Part shown: piece after piece, positions 1-8,563 of the stretch
Layout of the letters: each line of letters opens with the position of its first letter
Position numbering within the stretch: position 1 is the first letter of the stretch
NCBI GenBank assembly: GCA_029259635.1
Contig: JAJDEU010000056.1
Span: 1 to 64,000 of the forward strand
DNA: 64,000 bases
Direction: 5' to 3'
From: Planctomycetota bacterium
GTDB taxonomy: Bacteria; Planctomycetota; UBA1135; GCA-002686595
Position numbers and translations under genes: made by a program
Notes under the pieces: model-generated
Told to the model about the DNA's origin: nothing
The model's input: the letters and a program-made list of their open reading frames with translations, nothing else
The model's database searches: none

Positions 1-364
1 CTCCGGCCTACGGCCTCCACCTCCCCTCTGGGCTGTACCTGACACTGATCACTAACCTCTAACCAAGACCCGCTACGAGACTCGATGCCATAACCTAAAC
101 CCGCCGGTCACTGGCTCCGATCATCAACCCAGCTCTTTCCGGCTGTTCCGGACAATGGGCCAACCTCGTCACGCTAACAAAAAAGAGTGGCGAAGAACGG
201 CCTAGAGCAAACAAGGTAAAAGTAGCGCGGCATTACACTAAGCATTCTGAACCAGATTTAGAGGTCCTTGACTTGCGCGTAATGATCAATAAAACTGTCA
301 GATTCATCGCCTCGGTCAACGACTGAACGGGCGACTTCAAACTACATGAATTGGTGCGCTCAAT
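1..364. other. Left-edge stretch without a recognisable gene
   Basis: No convincing coding frame is seen on either strand in these bases, and base composition looks more mixed and AT-richer than the GC-rich genes that follow. The first few dozen bases are pyrimidine-rich with a short GGCC-containing repeat. The stretch lies downstream of a truncated nucleotidyltransferase reading frame, so it may be decayed gene or mobile-element debris. No transposase motif or terminal repeat could be assigned. Confidence 0.4.
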
Positions 365-496
365 TCATGGCCTCTTACAGACAGAGCAGGTTGAAACGAG
401 CTCGGAGTCATAGGTCACGTCGATCACCACGAAGCGAATCTCGCGCGAGGAGAATTCACGTAACAAGCCTTCGAAGTCAGCTGTCTGAACAGGCAT
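365..496 (-). pseudogene. Truncated nucleotidyltransferase-like remnant
   Basis: This 43-residue frame starts with ATG at 496 and stops at 365. Its first 25 residues (DFEGLLREFSSREIRFVVI) look like the N-terminus of small nucleotidyltransferases, where a helix is followed by a VVxGGxAA strand-turn and a conserved catalytic acidic segment. Here the sequence breaks after FVVI: the GG turn is missing, a VTYD-like piece follows and the frame ends, so the catalytic core is gone. It overlaps the 3' end of the preceding small gene by 20 bases, the tight coupling expected of a two-gene unit. I read it as an internal deletion plus loss of the 3' part. The family call rests on a short match, so it is tentative. 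Confidence 0.4.
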
Positions 497-695
497 TGCG
501 CAGCTTGGCACGCGAGTTGGCCTGCGCTTGAAGTATTGCCAAGCGTTCAGCCGGGCTCTGCGACAGAAGCCAGCGAATCATGCTGACGTCTCCGTCCTCT
601 TCCACTCCTCTGTCCAAAAAGGAGCGAGCTGAAGGGTCCTCGTTCTCTTGGAGTTCGCGCACGGCTAGATCATACCCACAGCTACCGATGTTCAA
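477..695 (-). CDS. Small helical protein, partner of nucleotidyltransferase remnant
   Basis: A 72-residue protein whose C-terminal half (MIRWLLSQSPAERLAILQA) resembles the short proteins with an R-W-x-L-x-x-x-PAERL core that are often encoded just upstream of small nucleotidyltransferase genes. The N-terminal half is acidic and unfamiliar. The gene overlaps the truncated nucleotidyltransferase frame downstream, which supports an original two-gene operon, possibly toxin-antitoxin-like, in which only this partner remains intact. No membrane segment or signal peptide is seen. The function is unknown; the pairing is inferred from arrangement and recalled similarity. Confidence 0.5.
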   Translation of the reverse strand: MNIGSCGYDLAVRELQENEDPSARSFLDRGVEEDGDVSMIRWLLSQSPAERLAILQAQANSRAKLRNACSDS

Positions 696-739
696 GCGCC
701 CGAGCTTGAATCGCGTCCTCTCGGACTCGAATCCGCCTC

Positions 740-3223
740 TCAGTCTTGATAGTTTTCTCTGGCCTCATCGTGGAGGTCCTCCAGATACTGTGCGATTTTC
801 TTTTGCACTTCTGGACGATTCTTGACAATCAACAGTCCAGATTTTGTCACCTGCAAACCGACATCGTCGTCTTCCTCCCACGATTCGGGATAGATAAAGT
901 CTCGTATGAGCGCGTCCAGATTGTCATAGGAGCCAACGATCGAATCTAGCTGATAAGGATCCTCTTGGTTTACCGGTTGGCTAGTGTCCTGGTTGTCGGT
1001 ACTAAGCCAATTAAGGGCTCTCCAAAACATTCCCTGCCTAAATGCATCCGGAGGTCGATTTAACGAACGCACATCGTAAATCACCAACTCGATTAAAGAG
1101 GGAGACCAATCGAAGCTTGGAAGATCAGACATGTCGCCAATTAGAATTACTCCGTGCGCGAATCCCCAATTTCCTCCCCACCCAGCCAAAATTGAATCCA
1201 GCACTTCCTCCAAAGTTGCCGGTCCCGGCGGCAACTGGATTTCGTCATAGTCTTCGTCCCGATGATATGGAGAGAACACAAAATCGATGCCTGTTAATTT
1301 TGACAGGACACTTGAGGCTCGGTCAAAAGACTCACCAAAAACCAACTCGGGATCGGCGATCAGTGTCGATCGTATTCGCTCTCCACCGCTCCATCCCAAT
1401 TTTCGCTGCTCTTCAAATACAGGTAGCGATATTTGGCGCAACTCGAATCCGGCGGACACCCAGAGCATACTTCGAAGAGCATTAAGGACTCGATCAATCG
1501 CCACGTGAGCCTCGGGCGCGTTACTTACAACCAAGAGTCCGTTTACGAGCCTGATGTCTACCCCATCTCCTTCCCACGAATCTCGTGACGAGTAGTCGCG
1601 GACTATCGTTTCGAGTGCCTCAACCTCGTAAATCCGATCTGCATCTCCGTGTCCTCCAAAGGGGCCTCCACCATCATCCTCTTCGAGATCCTCTCGGAGT
1701 TGGAGTTTATCGATCCTTGGACCTAGGAAATCGACTAAGCCAAACTCGGGGAGCAGGAAGAGGTCCTTAACCTTGTGGTTCCACAGTACATTTTCCCGTC
1801 CTTGCTCCTTTACACCCAAAACCACCGACGAATCTTTGACCCACCAAGAAACATCTGGACCTGTCTGCGTGAGTAATAGATCGAAAAGGTCGGTGAGTGC
1901 AATTGGATGGTGAAGATCTAGATTGAAGACCGCACCTTCGTCATATACTGCCGCGTGCGCTTCCTCGGTGACCCGAAGATTGATGCTTAGTGGCTGAAGT
2001 ATTTCGAGTAGCAGACTTTCAACCGCCTCAAATTCCTCCTCTTCCTCCAGTCGAAACGCGGGCACCTCAATAGAGCCTAGGCGTGCCCATAAGTTGTTCT
2101 CCGCCTCTGTCCTGAATTCCTCGATGGTCAGCGGCGGCTTCCCAGCATAGACCTCCGACAACCTCTCCCAGTCGCGGCGCTGACGATTTGCGTAAGTATC
2201 GAATAGCCAATGGCGCGAGAACCATAGAACAACGGCTAGCGCTCCAACGGTGCCGAAGAGCATGGAACGCCGACTTCTCAAGATTCGTGGGCGCTTTGAC
2301 TGTCCTTTCACGATAGAAGTCGAAGCCCTGGTAACTCCGCCCCTTCGAAGCGCGCTCGCTACTTCTCCCATACTTTGGATGCGCTCTTCCGGAAGCTTCC
2401 GCAAAAGCTGCATAGCCAAAGTCGCAAGGCGGGAAGGTATCCGCGAATCAATTCCCTGTGGCGCAGCGGGTGTGTCATGGAGAATGGACTGGCCCACCTG
2501 GAAGAAATCGTCGCCTTGAAACGGCAACGCACCGGTCAAGGCTTGATAGAGCATGATCCCGAACGCGAAGACATCCGATCGACTATCGACCTTGGACTTG
2601 TATTGCAGTTGCTCCGGACTCATATAGCGCGGAGTTCCAGCTGCCGCACCACTAAGGGTTAGCGTGGTGCACCCCTCGATTCGAGCCACCCCGAAATCCC
2701 CAATCTTCGGGGTGCCATCAGGTGCGATTAAAATATTGCTCGGTTTAATATCTCGGTGCAGAACGCCACGCTCGTGTGCGTGCTGAACTCCATCCGCTAG
2801 TGTGGCGAAGAGTTGCGCGGTTGACTCAAAGTAAGCCCTTGAGGATTCTTCCTTGTTCTGCCGCTCCAGTAAGTGAGCAAGGGTATGTCCGTGTTCGACG
2901 AGTTCGTGGGTAATCCAGTGATACCCCTGAGCTTCGCCCTTACCGAAGACCTGAACAATATTGGGATGGTTCAATCGCGCTCCCGCCTGCGCTTCCCGTT
3001 CAAACCTCTCCAAGGATTCCACCGAAAGGTTTTCCGGTGAGAGAAATTTCAGTGCGACCGCTCGATCGAGTGAGAGCTGAAGAGCTTCCCAAACGACTCC
3101 CATGCCGCCGGAACCTAACTCGCGAACCAGTTCGAAGTCTCCTATGCGCTTCCCGATCGCCAAGCCCGAAAGCTGCGCGAGTTCGCCGCGCTTGACGTCC
3201 TGATTCACCTCTTCGCCCCTCAT
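740..3223 (-). CDS. Receptor-like Ser/Thr protein kinase with secretin-like sensor region
   Basis: An 827-residue Hanks-type Ser/Thr kinase. The kinase domain spans about residues 28-295: glycine loop GSGGMG (37-42), ATP-binding K59 in VALK, HRD at 156-158, DFG at 176-178 and GTPRYMSPE in the activation segment. All catalytic residues are present, so it should be active in the cytoplasm. One transmembrane helix lies at about 321-340. The outer part of roughly 480 residues contains STN/secretin-like segments and two similar modules of the form (I/V)xDYSSRDSWE...LLVVSNAPE (about 535-585) and (I)RDFIYPESWEEDD...LLIVKNRPE near the C-terminus, a repeat style recalled from planctomycetes. It is monocistronic. 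The external region probably senses an envelope signal, and the substrate is unknown. Confidence 0.9.
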   Translation of the reverse strand: MRGEEVNQDVKRGELAQLSGLAIGKRIGDFELVRELGSGGMGVVWEALQLSLDRAVALKFLSPENLSVESLERFEREAQAGARLNHPNIVQVFGKGEAQGYHWITHELVEHGHTLAHLLERQNKEESSRAYFESTAQLFATLADGVQHAHERGVLHRDIKPSNILIAPDGTPKIGDFGVARIEGCTTLTLSGAAAGTPRYMSPEQLQYKSKVDSRSDVFAFGIMLYQALTGALPFQGDDFFQVGQSILHDTPAAPQGIDSRIPSRLATLAMQLLRKLPEERIQSMGEVASALRRGGVTRASTSIVKGQSKRPRILRSRRSMLFGTVGALAVVLWFSRHWLFDTYANRQRRDWERLSEVYAGKPPLTIEEFRTEAENNLWARLGSIEVPAFRLEEEEEFEAVESLLLEILQPLSINLRVTEEAHAAVYDEGAVFNLDLHHPIALTDLFDLLLTQTGPDVSWWVKDSSVVLGVKEQGRENVLWNHKVKDLFLLPEFGLVDFLGPRIDKLQLREDLEEDDGGGPFGGHGDADRIYEVEALETIVRDYSSRDSWEGDGVDIRLVNGLLVVSNAPEAHVAIDRVLNALRSMLWVSAGFELRQISLPVFEEQRKLGWSGGERIRSTLIADPELVFGESFDRASSVLSKLTGIDFVFSPYHRDEDYDEIQLPPGPATLEEVLDSILAGWGGNWGFAHGVILIGDMSDLPSFDWSPSLIELVIYDVRSLNRPPDAFRQGMFWRALNWLSTDNQDTSQPVNQEDPYQLDSIVGSYDNLDALIRDFIYPESWEEDDDVGLQVTKSGLLIVKNRPEVQKKIAQYLEDLHDEARENYQD

Positions 3224-3408
3224 TGGCGAAAGCCTAGCAATCCCCGCAAAGGAGAGTAGTAATTCCCGATTTTACACAGATCCATGTTGGGATTGCTCAC
3301 CCCCAATGCCCGTAAGTCTGAATCGAAAATCGAGATGTGTTCGTCGATCAAACGCAAAATCCGACGAACCTTCCGATCAGGGAAGAAAGAAAGTTCTCCT
3401 CAGCCGCC

Positions 3409-4149
3409 CTACTCGAACAATCGGTTCTTCAGAATCCCCATGCGGTGCAGATACCACTGACCAAAAGTCTTCAGCGTGTCGAGCGCGTAGACGGTGGAGC
3501 TGGCGAAGTTGATGCTCGAAGCCTCGTCGAAGTAGCGCACCGGGACTGGCAGATCGCCGATCTTGAAGCCGTGGTGCACGCTCTGGATGAGGAACTGGGA
3601 GTCGAAGACGAAGTTGTCGCTGTTGCGCTCGAAGGGGACGGTCTCGAGCACTTCGCGGGTATAGGCGCGGAAGCCGGAGTGCCACTCGCCGAGGTTTTGA
3701 CCAGACAGAATATTCTCGATGAGAGTCAGGCCGCGGTTGGCGGCGTACTTGACGAAGGGCATGCCGCCCTTGAGCGCTTCGGCCCGGGTGCGGATGCGAT
3801 TGCCGAGCACGACGTCGCAGTTGCCCATGCGCAGGATGTCGACGGCGGCTCGGATCATCCGGCCGTCGTACTGGTAATCCGCGTGGAGCATGACGACGTA
3901 GTCCGCGCCCTGCTCGAGGGCCGTGCGGTAGCAAGTCTTTTGGTTGCCGCCGTAGCCGGTGTTCTTTTCGTGCACGATCAATTGGACCGGCATCTCGCGG
4001 GCGACTTCGGCGGTATTGTCCGGCGACAGGTCGTCGACGACGATAATCTCGTCGACCGCGTCCTTGGGGATGTCGTCGTAGACCCGCTGAAGGGTATTGG
4101 CGGCCTTGTAAGCAGGCATCACCACAATCGTCTTGCCTCGTTCAGTCAC
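3409..4149 (-). CDS. Family 2 glycosyltransferase, dolichyl-phosphate-mannose-synthase-like
   Basis: A 246-residue GT2 enzyme from a GTG start at 4149. An upstream ATG in frame would add about 79 low-complexity residues lying over the divergent neighbour, so it is rejected. The nucleotide-sugar-binding strand IVVMPAYKA, the VVDDLSPDNT acidic motif and the HADYQYD metal-binding region are clear, and the length matches DPM1-type polyprenyl-phosphate sugar transferases without a C-terminal membrane domain. It probably charges a polyprenyl phosphate with a hexose that a GT-C enzyme then uses. A GT-C gene lies divergently 83 bases away, which fits that donor-acceptor pairing. The sugar cannot be told from sequence. 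Confidence 0.85.
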   Translation of the reverse strand: MTERGKTIVVMPAYKAANTLQRVYDDIPKDAVDEIIVVDDLSPDNTAEVAREMPVQLIVHEKNTGYGGNQKTCYRTALEQGADYVVMLHADYQYDGRMIRAAVDILRMGNCDVVLGNRIRTRAEALKGGMPFVKYAANRGLTLIENILSGQNLGEWHSGFRAYTREVLETVPFERNSDNFVFDSQFLIQSVHHGFKIGDLPVPVRYFDEASSINFASSTVYALDTLKTFGQWYLHRMGILKNRLFE

Positions 4150-4232
4150 GGCGCCATTATGACACGCGCCTGTGTCGGGCGGCCACCTCGGAGCGCTGAC
4201 TTTGCGAAGGCTTGAAGAGCGCGAACTCGAAG

Positions 4233-5900
4233 ATGACTTCCACCAGCGGACCAACAAATAGCGATTCGTCGGAACATTCCGAAGCAGCGGCGAGCCCGAG
4301 TGGCTCCGCGCCCCTATCGCCGGCGGGTTCGCCTGCCGATTCGCCGACGGCAGCCGCTGGACGAACAGGAGGAGATTCGCCCTCAAGCATTGCCAGTCGA
4401 TCGACGCTCTTCACTCTGCTCGGCCTCGCGGTCTTCTGCGTCACCAGCCTCTTCTGGCTCCTGCCCGGTTTTTACGACCCGAGCATCTCGACCGGCGACG
4501 GCGCCGTCTACATCGTCACCGCGCGGAACCTCCTGGCGGGCGAAGGCTACAGCTACCTCGGCGAGCCCTTCACCATCCGCCCACCCGGATTCTCAGGCCT
4601 GCTCGTTCCGCTGATCGCGATCTTCGGCGTGGACTACGTCGCTCTCAGCTGGTGCATCGGTCTGTCGGGCGTTCTGGCGGTCGGACTGCTCTTCCTCTAC
4701 GCGCGCCCGCGCCTCGGACTACCGCTCGCGCTGGCCGTCGCGCTCGCGCTTTGGCTCAACCCCGGCTTCCTCCGCTCGGCCAGCCAGATCATGTCCGACG
4801 TCCCCGGCCTTGCGCTGATGTTCGGAGCGCTGCTCGTCGAGCGTTGGTCGCGCAAGACTTCTCCCGGCGCGAGCGACGTTCGCGCGAACATCTTGCTCGG
4901 CCTGTTCATCGGTCTCTCCGCCTATGTGCGCTCGCTCAATATCTTCTTGATCCCGGCGCTGCTCTGCGCGCGCGCTTGCGACGCTTGGAAGAACGGACTC
5001 GGCGAACGCTCGCTCGGAAACTTTCTGCTTGTGCGACTCGCGCTGCCCGCCATCGTCGCTTTCGGTTCGCTACTCCCGTGGAACGTCTACGCCGGCGGCG
5101 TCGAGAAGAGCGCGCCCCCGGACCACACTCTGTTCTATTCGTACTCCGTCGCGATGTGGCAGACGGACATGGCCGACCCCGAGTCTCCGGCCTTGACCGC
5201 GAGCGAACTCGGCGAGCGCGTGAGCCGTCGAACGAGCGACCTTCTGCATGTGCTCGGCAGTCGCATCACCGATCGCGACGACAATGCGGAGCACCGCGCC
5301 ATTGCGCTCACCGCCCTCGCGCTCTGGTTGATCGTCTTGATTGCGCGCCGCGGAACCGGAGACTTTCTGCTGGGCGGAATCGTGCTGATCATCGCGATCT
5401 ACTTCGGCTTCATGAATCGCCTGATCATTCCGGTCTACGCATTGGCTTTGATCGCGGTGGCGCAAGCGATTCGATGGTCCGTTTCGAAATGGTTGGGTGA
5501 GCGAAAGAGCGCGTGGATCACAGCACTCTTGGTGCTCGCGCTCGCAGCCGCCGACTTTCAACCCGCTTGGCGTTGGGACCAAGCGCGCGTGCGCAGCGAT
5601 CAATTCTTCAAGACTTGTCGAGCCGCCGAGCGTCGCTTCGACGAGAACGATACGCTCGCCGCCGACTTCGGCGCGCACTTCTCGGCCGAGCTCGATCGAC
5701 CGGTCTACACGCTTCGTTGGGCGCTCAAGCGCGACGGCGTGCCCGGCGCGCTCGACCTCATCGAGCGCTATGGAATCAACAGCGTGATTCTCGATCGCTC
5801 CACGCCGAACAACGTGGCTCTGCTCAATCACTTCGCGAAAGCGAATGTCCCGATGATCGCGGAGATCGGACCGTTCGTTCTCGTCGACCTCGAACAGTGA
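4233..5900 (+). CDS. GT-C family polytopic glycosyltransferase (ArnT/PMT-like)
   Basis: About 555 residues from the ATG at 4233; a TTG at 4212 would add seven. A Ser/Pro/Ala-rich cytoplasmic tail of roughly 60 residues precedes the first membrane helix. An external loop with STGDGAVYIVTARNLL and an RPPGFSGLL segment follows, as in the first periplasmic loop of ArnT/PMT-type lipid-linked sugar transferases, and then about ten hydrophobic helices. The last 100 residues are soluble and probably periplasmic. It should move a sugar from a polyprenyl-phosphate donor to lipid, protein or glycan outside the membrane. The divergent GT2 gene could supply the donor. The acceptor is unknown. Confidence 0.75.
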   Translation: MTSTSGPTNSDSSEHSEAAASPSGSAPLSPAGSPADSPTAAAGRTGGDSPSSIASRSTLFTLLGLAVFCVTSLFWLLPGFYDPSISTGDGAVYIVTARNLLAGEGYSYLGEPFTIRPPGFSGLLVPLIAIFGVDYVALSWCIGLSGVLAVGLLFLYARPRLGLPLALAVALALWLNPGFLRSASQIMSDVPGLALMFGALLVERWSRKTSPGASDVRANILLGLFIGLSAYVRSLNIFLIPALLCARACDAWKNGLGERSLGNFLLVRLALPAIVAFGSLLPWNVYAGGVEKSAPPDHTLFYSYSVAMWQTDMADPESPALTASELGERVSRRTSDLLHVLGSRITDRDDNAEHRAIALTALALWLIVLIARRGTGDFLLGGIVLIIAIYFGFMNRLIIPVYALALIAVAQAIRWSVSKWLGERKSAWITALLVLALAAADFQPAWRWDQARVRSDQFFKTCRAAERRFDENDTLAADFGAHFSAELDRPVYTLRWALKRDGVPGALDLIERYGINSVILDRSTPNNVALLNHFAKANVPMIAEIGPFVLVDLEQ

Positions 5901-5913
5901 GCGAGCACGCCCA

Positions 5914-7194
5914 CTAGAGCGCCGCAAAAGCCTCGTGGTAGATCGCTTGCCCACTGCAACCGGCGAGCGCACCGGGCTTGAGTTCGAGCACCATGAAGTG
6001 CTCGTCCGTCACTCCGAAAGGATTCGACAGACCGTGCGGCGTCGCGGGCACAAAACCGAACCGCGCGTAATAATCCGGACTGCCGATCACCAAGCAGAGT
6101 TCGAAGCCCGCTTGCTGGCAGAGTTCAAGCCCCTTGCGAACGAGCAGCGAGCCGAACCCGCGCCCCTCCGCCGACGGTCGAACGGCGAGGGGTGCGAGCG
6201 CGGCGACGGAAGTACCCGCTCCGACGCCTTCGATCTGCACGCGCGAAAACAGAACGTGCCCCATCAGCGAGTTGGTTTGTTCCGCGACGAGTGAGATTGT
6301 GTCGGGAGCTTCACGCAATCCTTCGATGAGATGCGCTTCGTCGGAACCCTTGAAGGCCGCGATCACCAAGCTGCGCGTACTCGCGTGATCGCCGTGTTCT
6401 TCGGGCCGAATATTGATCGGTCGGTCGTGTCGCAAGAGCGACTGAGTCTTGCCCGACTCAACGAAGCCGAGTCGTTTGTAGAGTTCGAGTGCCGGGCCGT
6501 CGACCTCGGCGACGAGCATCAAGCGCTCGAAGCCTTCCTTCTCCAATCCGTGACGCGCAACCACAGAGATCAAGCTCGCGCACACGCCGCGCCGTCTATA
6601 GTCGGGGTGCGTCTCGACAGACTGAAATCGCCCGAGCTCTTCGCACGGCACCATGCCGCACTGCCCGACCAGTCGCTCGCCGTCGAAGGCGCCCCACCAG
6701 GTCGCGAGCCCGCGCTCCAACCACTGGCGATAGCGTTCGCGCAGCCGTGACTTGAACAAGCGATAGGAGTCGTCGCTCTTCTGCTCGGTGACATCGCTCG
6801 CAATATTGAGCTCGACGATCGACTCCCATTCCGTCTCGAGGTCGAGCGGGCGAACGCGCCACTCGCCGACCTCTTGCGGGGCGGACTCCATGAACATCTC
6901 CGCAGAGTCCTCGAAGTCGAGCCGGAGCCGTTTGGCTTCCGCAACAAGCTCAGGCCCGAGATCCGGGCCATTCCAAGCGAGGCAGCGGTGCCCCGTTTCG
7001 GCGCCGAACTCGGCCTCGAAAGTCTTGAGCCAGTGCTCGATAGACTTCGGCTCTTGCTTCAGTACGAGCAGGTTCCCGTAGAAGAATCCCGGGTTGCCCG
7101 GCGTTCGCACGACGAAGAAGTCTTCGCGTTCGTCGCGCTCGCCGAGCAGCGCGGCGAGATAAATATCCGTTCGCAAGAGATCGGAGACTGCCAT
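5914..7194 (-). CDS. Double-GNAT N-acetyltransferase
   Basis: A 426-residue protein with two GNAT folds in tandem. The first, to about residue 255, has the acetyl-CoA loop HPDYRRRGVCASLI and the ALELYKRLGF motif. The second, about 258-426, has APLAVRPSAEGRGFGSLL and PDYYARFGF and resembles the YhbS-type acetyltransferases. Both acetyl-CoA-binding loops look intact, so both could be active. Its 3' end converges on the GT-C gene with only 13 bases between stops. No signal peptide is present and the substrates are unknown. Fused GNAT pairs are known, but this YhbS-like combination is not one I can name. Confidence 0.85.
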   Translation of the reverse strand: MAVSDLLRTDIYLAALLGERDEREDFFVVRTPGNPGFFYGNLLVLKQEPKSIEHWLKTFEAEFGAETGHRCLAWNGPDLGPELVAEAKRLRLDFEDSAEMFMESAPQEVGEWRVRPLDLETEWESIVELNIASDVTEQKSDDSYRLFKSRLRERYRQWLERGLATWWGAFDGERLVGQCGMVPCEELGRFQSVETHPDYRRRGVCASLISVVARHGLEKEGFERLMLVAEVDGPALELYKRLGFVESGKTQSLLRHDRPINIRPEEHGDHASTRSLVIAAFKGSDEAHLIEGLREAPDTISLVAEQTNSLMGHVLFSRVQIEGVGAGTSVAALAPLAVRPSAEGRGFGSLLVRKGLELCQQAGFELCLVIGSPDYYARFGFVPATPHGLSNPFGVTDEHFMVLELKPGALAGCSGQAIYHEAFAAL

Positions 7195-7265
7195 GGCGCT
7201 AACGATACAAGAATTTGATGGTCGTCGAGACAGCGCTGGCCCGAGAGCGCTGCCTCGACCGTTCT

Positions 7266-7715
7266 TCAGACCATGTTCGGCAAGAGCTCTTCGAGCATCT
7301 TAAGCCCGCCGGTCCAACCGCCTTCGATGATGCCGCACATCATGTCGTTCGGCATGCCCGAGTGCGTCAGGGTCAGCTTCGTTCCGCCCTCGACCTCTTC
7401 AAGCTCCACGCGCACCGTCATTTCCGGCATGCCCATCTTCTCGTCGGGGTCGCCGGTGTAAACGAGCAACCGCGGCGGATCGCATTCCAGAACCGTGCCG
7501 GTCCCGTCGTTCGACCACTCCCCCGGCTTGCTCATCGTGGTCTTGAACTTCGTCCCGACCTTCGGCTCCCAACCCTCATAGCTCACCTCCATTCCGGGAT
7601 CGCAGCGCATCCACTGAGTCATGTGTTCGGTCTTCGTCCAGGCTTCGAAGACGAGCTCGATCGGGGCATTGAATACGCGCGTGAGTGTGACGGAGAGAGG
7701 TGTTTGATCGGTCAT
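7266..7715 (-). CDS. SRPBCC / AHSA1-family protein
   Basis: A 149-residue START-like (AHSA1, activator of Hsp90 ATPase homologue) domain with the typical start LTRVFNAPIELVFEAWT and the WMRCDPGMEVSYEG segment. These form a hydrophobic-ligand-binding helix-grip fold. The gene begins two bases after the stop of the upstream ArsR-family regulator, an arrangement seen in very many bacteria in which both products come from one autoregulated transcript. The protein is cytoplasmic and its ligand is not known. Confidence 0.9.
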   Translation of the reverse strand: MTDQTPLSVTLTRVFNAPIELVFEAWTKTEHMTQWMRCDPGMEVSYEGWEPKVGTKFKTTMSKPGEWSNDGTGTVLECDPPRLLVYTGDPDEKMGMPEMTVRVELEEVEGGTKLTLTHSGMPNDMMCGIIEGGWTGGLKMLEELLPNMV

Positions 7716-7717
7716 GA

Positions 7718-8065
7718 TTACTTGCTCTTGAAACGAGGCTTCTGAATGGAGTCGAGGTAGTTGGCGAGATCATCAAAGCGGTCTTCCCAAAACGCACGCA
7801 CCTCGGAGACCCAGTGCCCGGCCTCCGCCAGTGGTCGCGGGTCGATCGTGCACCGATGAAGTCGGCCGTCAATTTCACGGGTCAGCAGTCCGGCGCGTTC
7901 GAGCACCTTGATGTGCTTGGTCACCGCCGGCTTGGTCATGTCATAGGGTTCGCCCAGCTCGCCGATCGTCGCCGGTCCGCAGGCCAGCCGCGCCACCATC
8001 GATCGCCGAGTCGGATCCGCGAGGGCGTGAAAGACGCCGTTAAGTCCCTTCGCTTGCTTTACCAT
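7718..8065 (-). CDS. ArsR-family transcriptional regulator of the SRPBCC operon
   Basis: A 115-residue winged-helix repressor starting at the ATG at 8065 (MVKQAKGLNGVFHALADPTR). The recognition helix region reads YDMTKPAVTKHIKVLERAGL. The Cys pairs of metal-sensing ArsR proteins are absent, so this belongs to the non-metal branch usually paired with AHSA1 proteins. A longer in-frame start 16 codons upstream would run through the predicted promoter and is rejected. The start codon lies inside a perfect palindrome (8061-8070) just downstream of a good -35/-10 pair, which indicates autorepression and a nearly leaderless mRNA. Confidence 0.9.
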   Translation of the reverse strand: MVKQAKGLNGVFHALADPTRRSMVARLACGPATIGELGEPYDMTKPAVTKHIKVLERAGLLTREIDGRLHRCTIDPRPLAEAGHWVSEVRAFWEDRFDDLANYLDSIQKPRFKSK

Positions 8066-8101
8066 ATGGTGAACTATCTCACAGAGCTTCCATCTCGTCA
8101 A
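8061..8101 (-). promoter_or_regulatory. Promoter and palindromic operator of the ArsR-SRPBCC operon
   Basis: Reading the minus strand, a -35 box TTGACG (8101-8096) is followed by exactly 17 bases and a -10 box GATAGT (8078-8073). Seven bases further on is the ATG of the regulator (8065). The palindrome ACCATATGGT at 8061-8070 includes that start codon, and flanking T/A bases extend it imperfectly to 16 bases. Transcription should therefore start at or next to the A of ATG, giving a leaderless message whose start is covered by the operator. The spacing was counted directly; the operator role is inferred from the regulator family. Confidence 0.7.
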
Positions 8102-8116
8102 CCCCGATTCCAAAAC

Positions 8117-8563
8117 TCACTCCCAGTCGAGCCGGAAGACCATCTCGCCCTCTTCAATGCGACCCGTGTCTTCGAACCCCGCCGCAACGTACATCCGTTT
8201 GGCGAGCTCATTCTCCGGTTCAAGGGAGAGCAGGATCGCCTCGCAATCCTCCTTCGCCATCAATTTGCCGAGCGCAACCATCAAAGCCTCGCGCCCATAT
8301 CCCCTGCCCTGAAACTCTTCGGCGATCATGAACCGAATGATCCACCACTCGAACGGATCCCCCTCCGGATCCTGCCCCCACATGATGAACCCGACGAGCT
8401 CCCCATCCGCGTGAATCGCAAGCGGCTCCCAGTCCGGAAAGAACTTGGACTCGGCAATCGAGACCAAGTTGGGAGCAACAAAGTTCTCCTGCCCGGGTCC
8501 AACCTCAAGCCGCCCGACGGGGCGAAGGTTGTCGACTGTAATCGGGTGAAATTCGATGGTCAT
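8117..8563 (-). CDS. GNAT family acetyltransferase (SpeG/BltD-like)
   Basis: A 148-residue single GNAT domain. The acetyl-CoA loop EEFQGRGYGREAL and the ENELAKRMYVAAGF helix-strand are intact, and FIMWGQDPEGDPFEWWIIRFM is the usual central strand of spermidine- or amine-type acetyltransferases. It lies upstream of the ArsR-SRPBCC operon on the same strand, but that operon has its own promoter, so this is probably a separate unit. The substrate is uncertain; polyamine acetylation is only a family-level guess. Confidence 0.88.
   Translation of the reverse strand: MTIEFHPITVDNLRPVGRLEVGPGQENFVAPNLVSIAESKFFPDWEPLAIHADGELVGFIMWGQDPEGDPFEWWIIRFMIAEEFQGRGYGREALMVALGKLMAKEDCEAILLSLEPENELAKRMYVAAGFEDTGRIEEGEMVFRLDWE

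Noticed and set aside
4150..4386. N-terminal extension of the GT2 glycosyltransferase to 325 residues
   Set aside because: The extra residues are Ser/Arg-rich, lie over the divergent GT-C gene, and the GT2 fold starts normally at the GTG.
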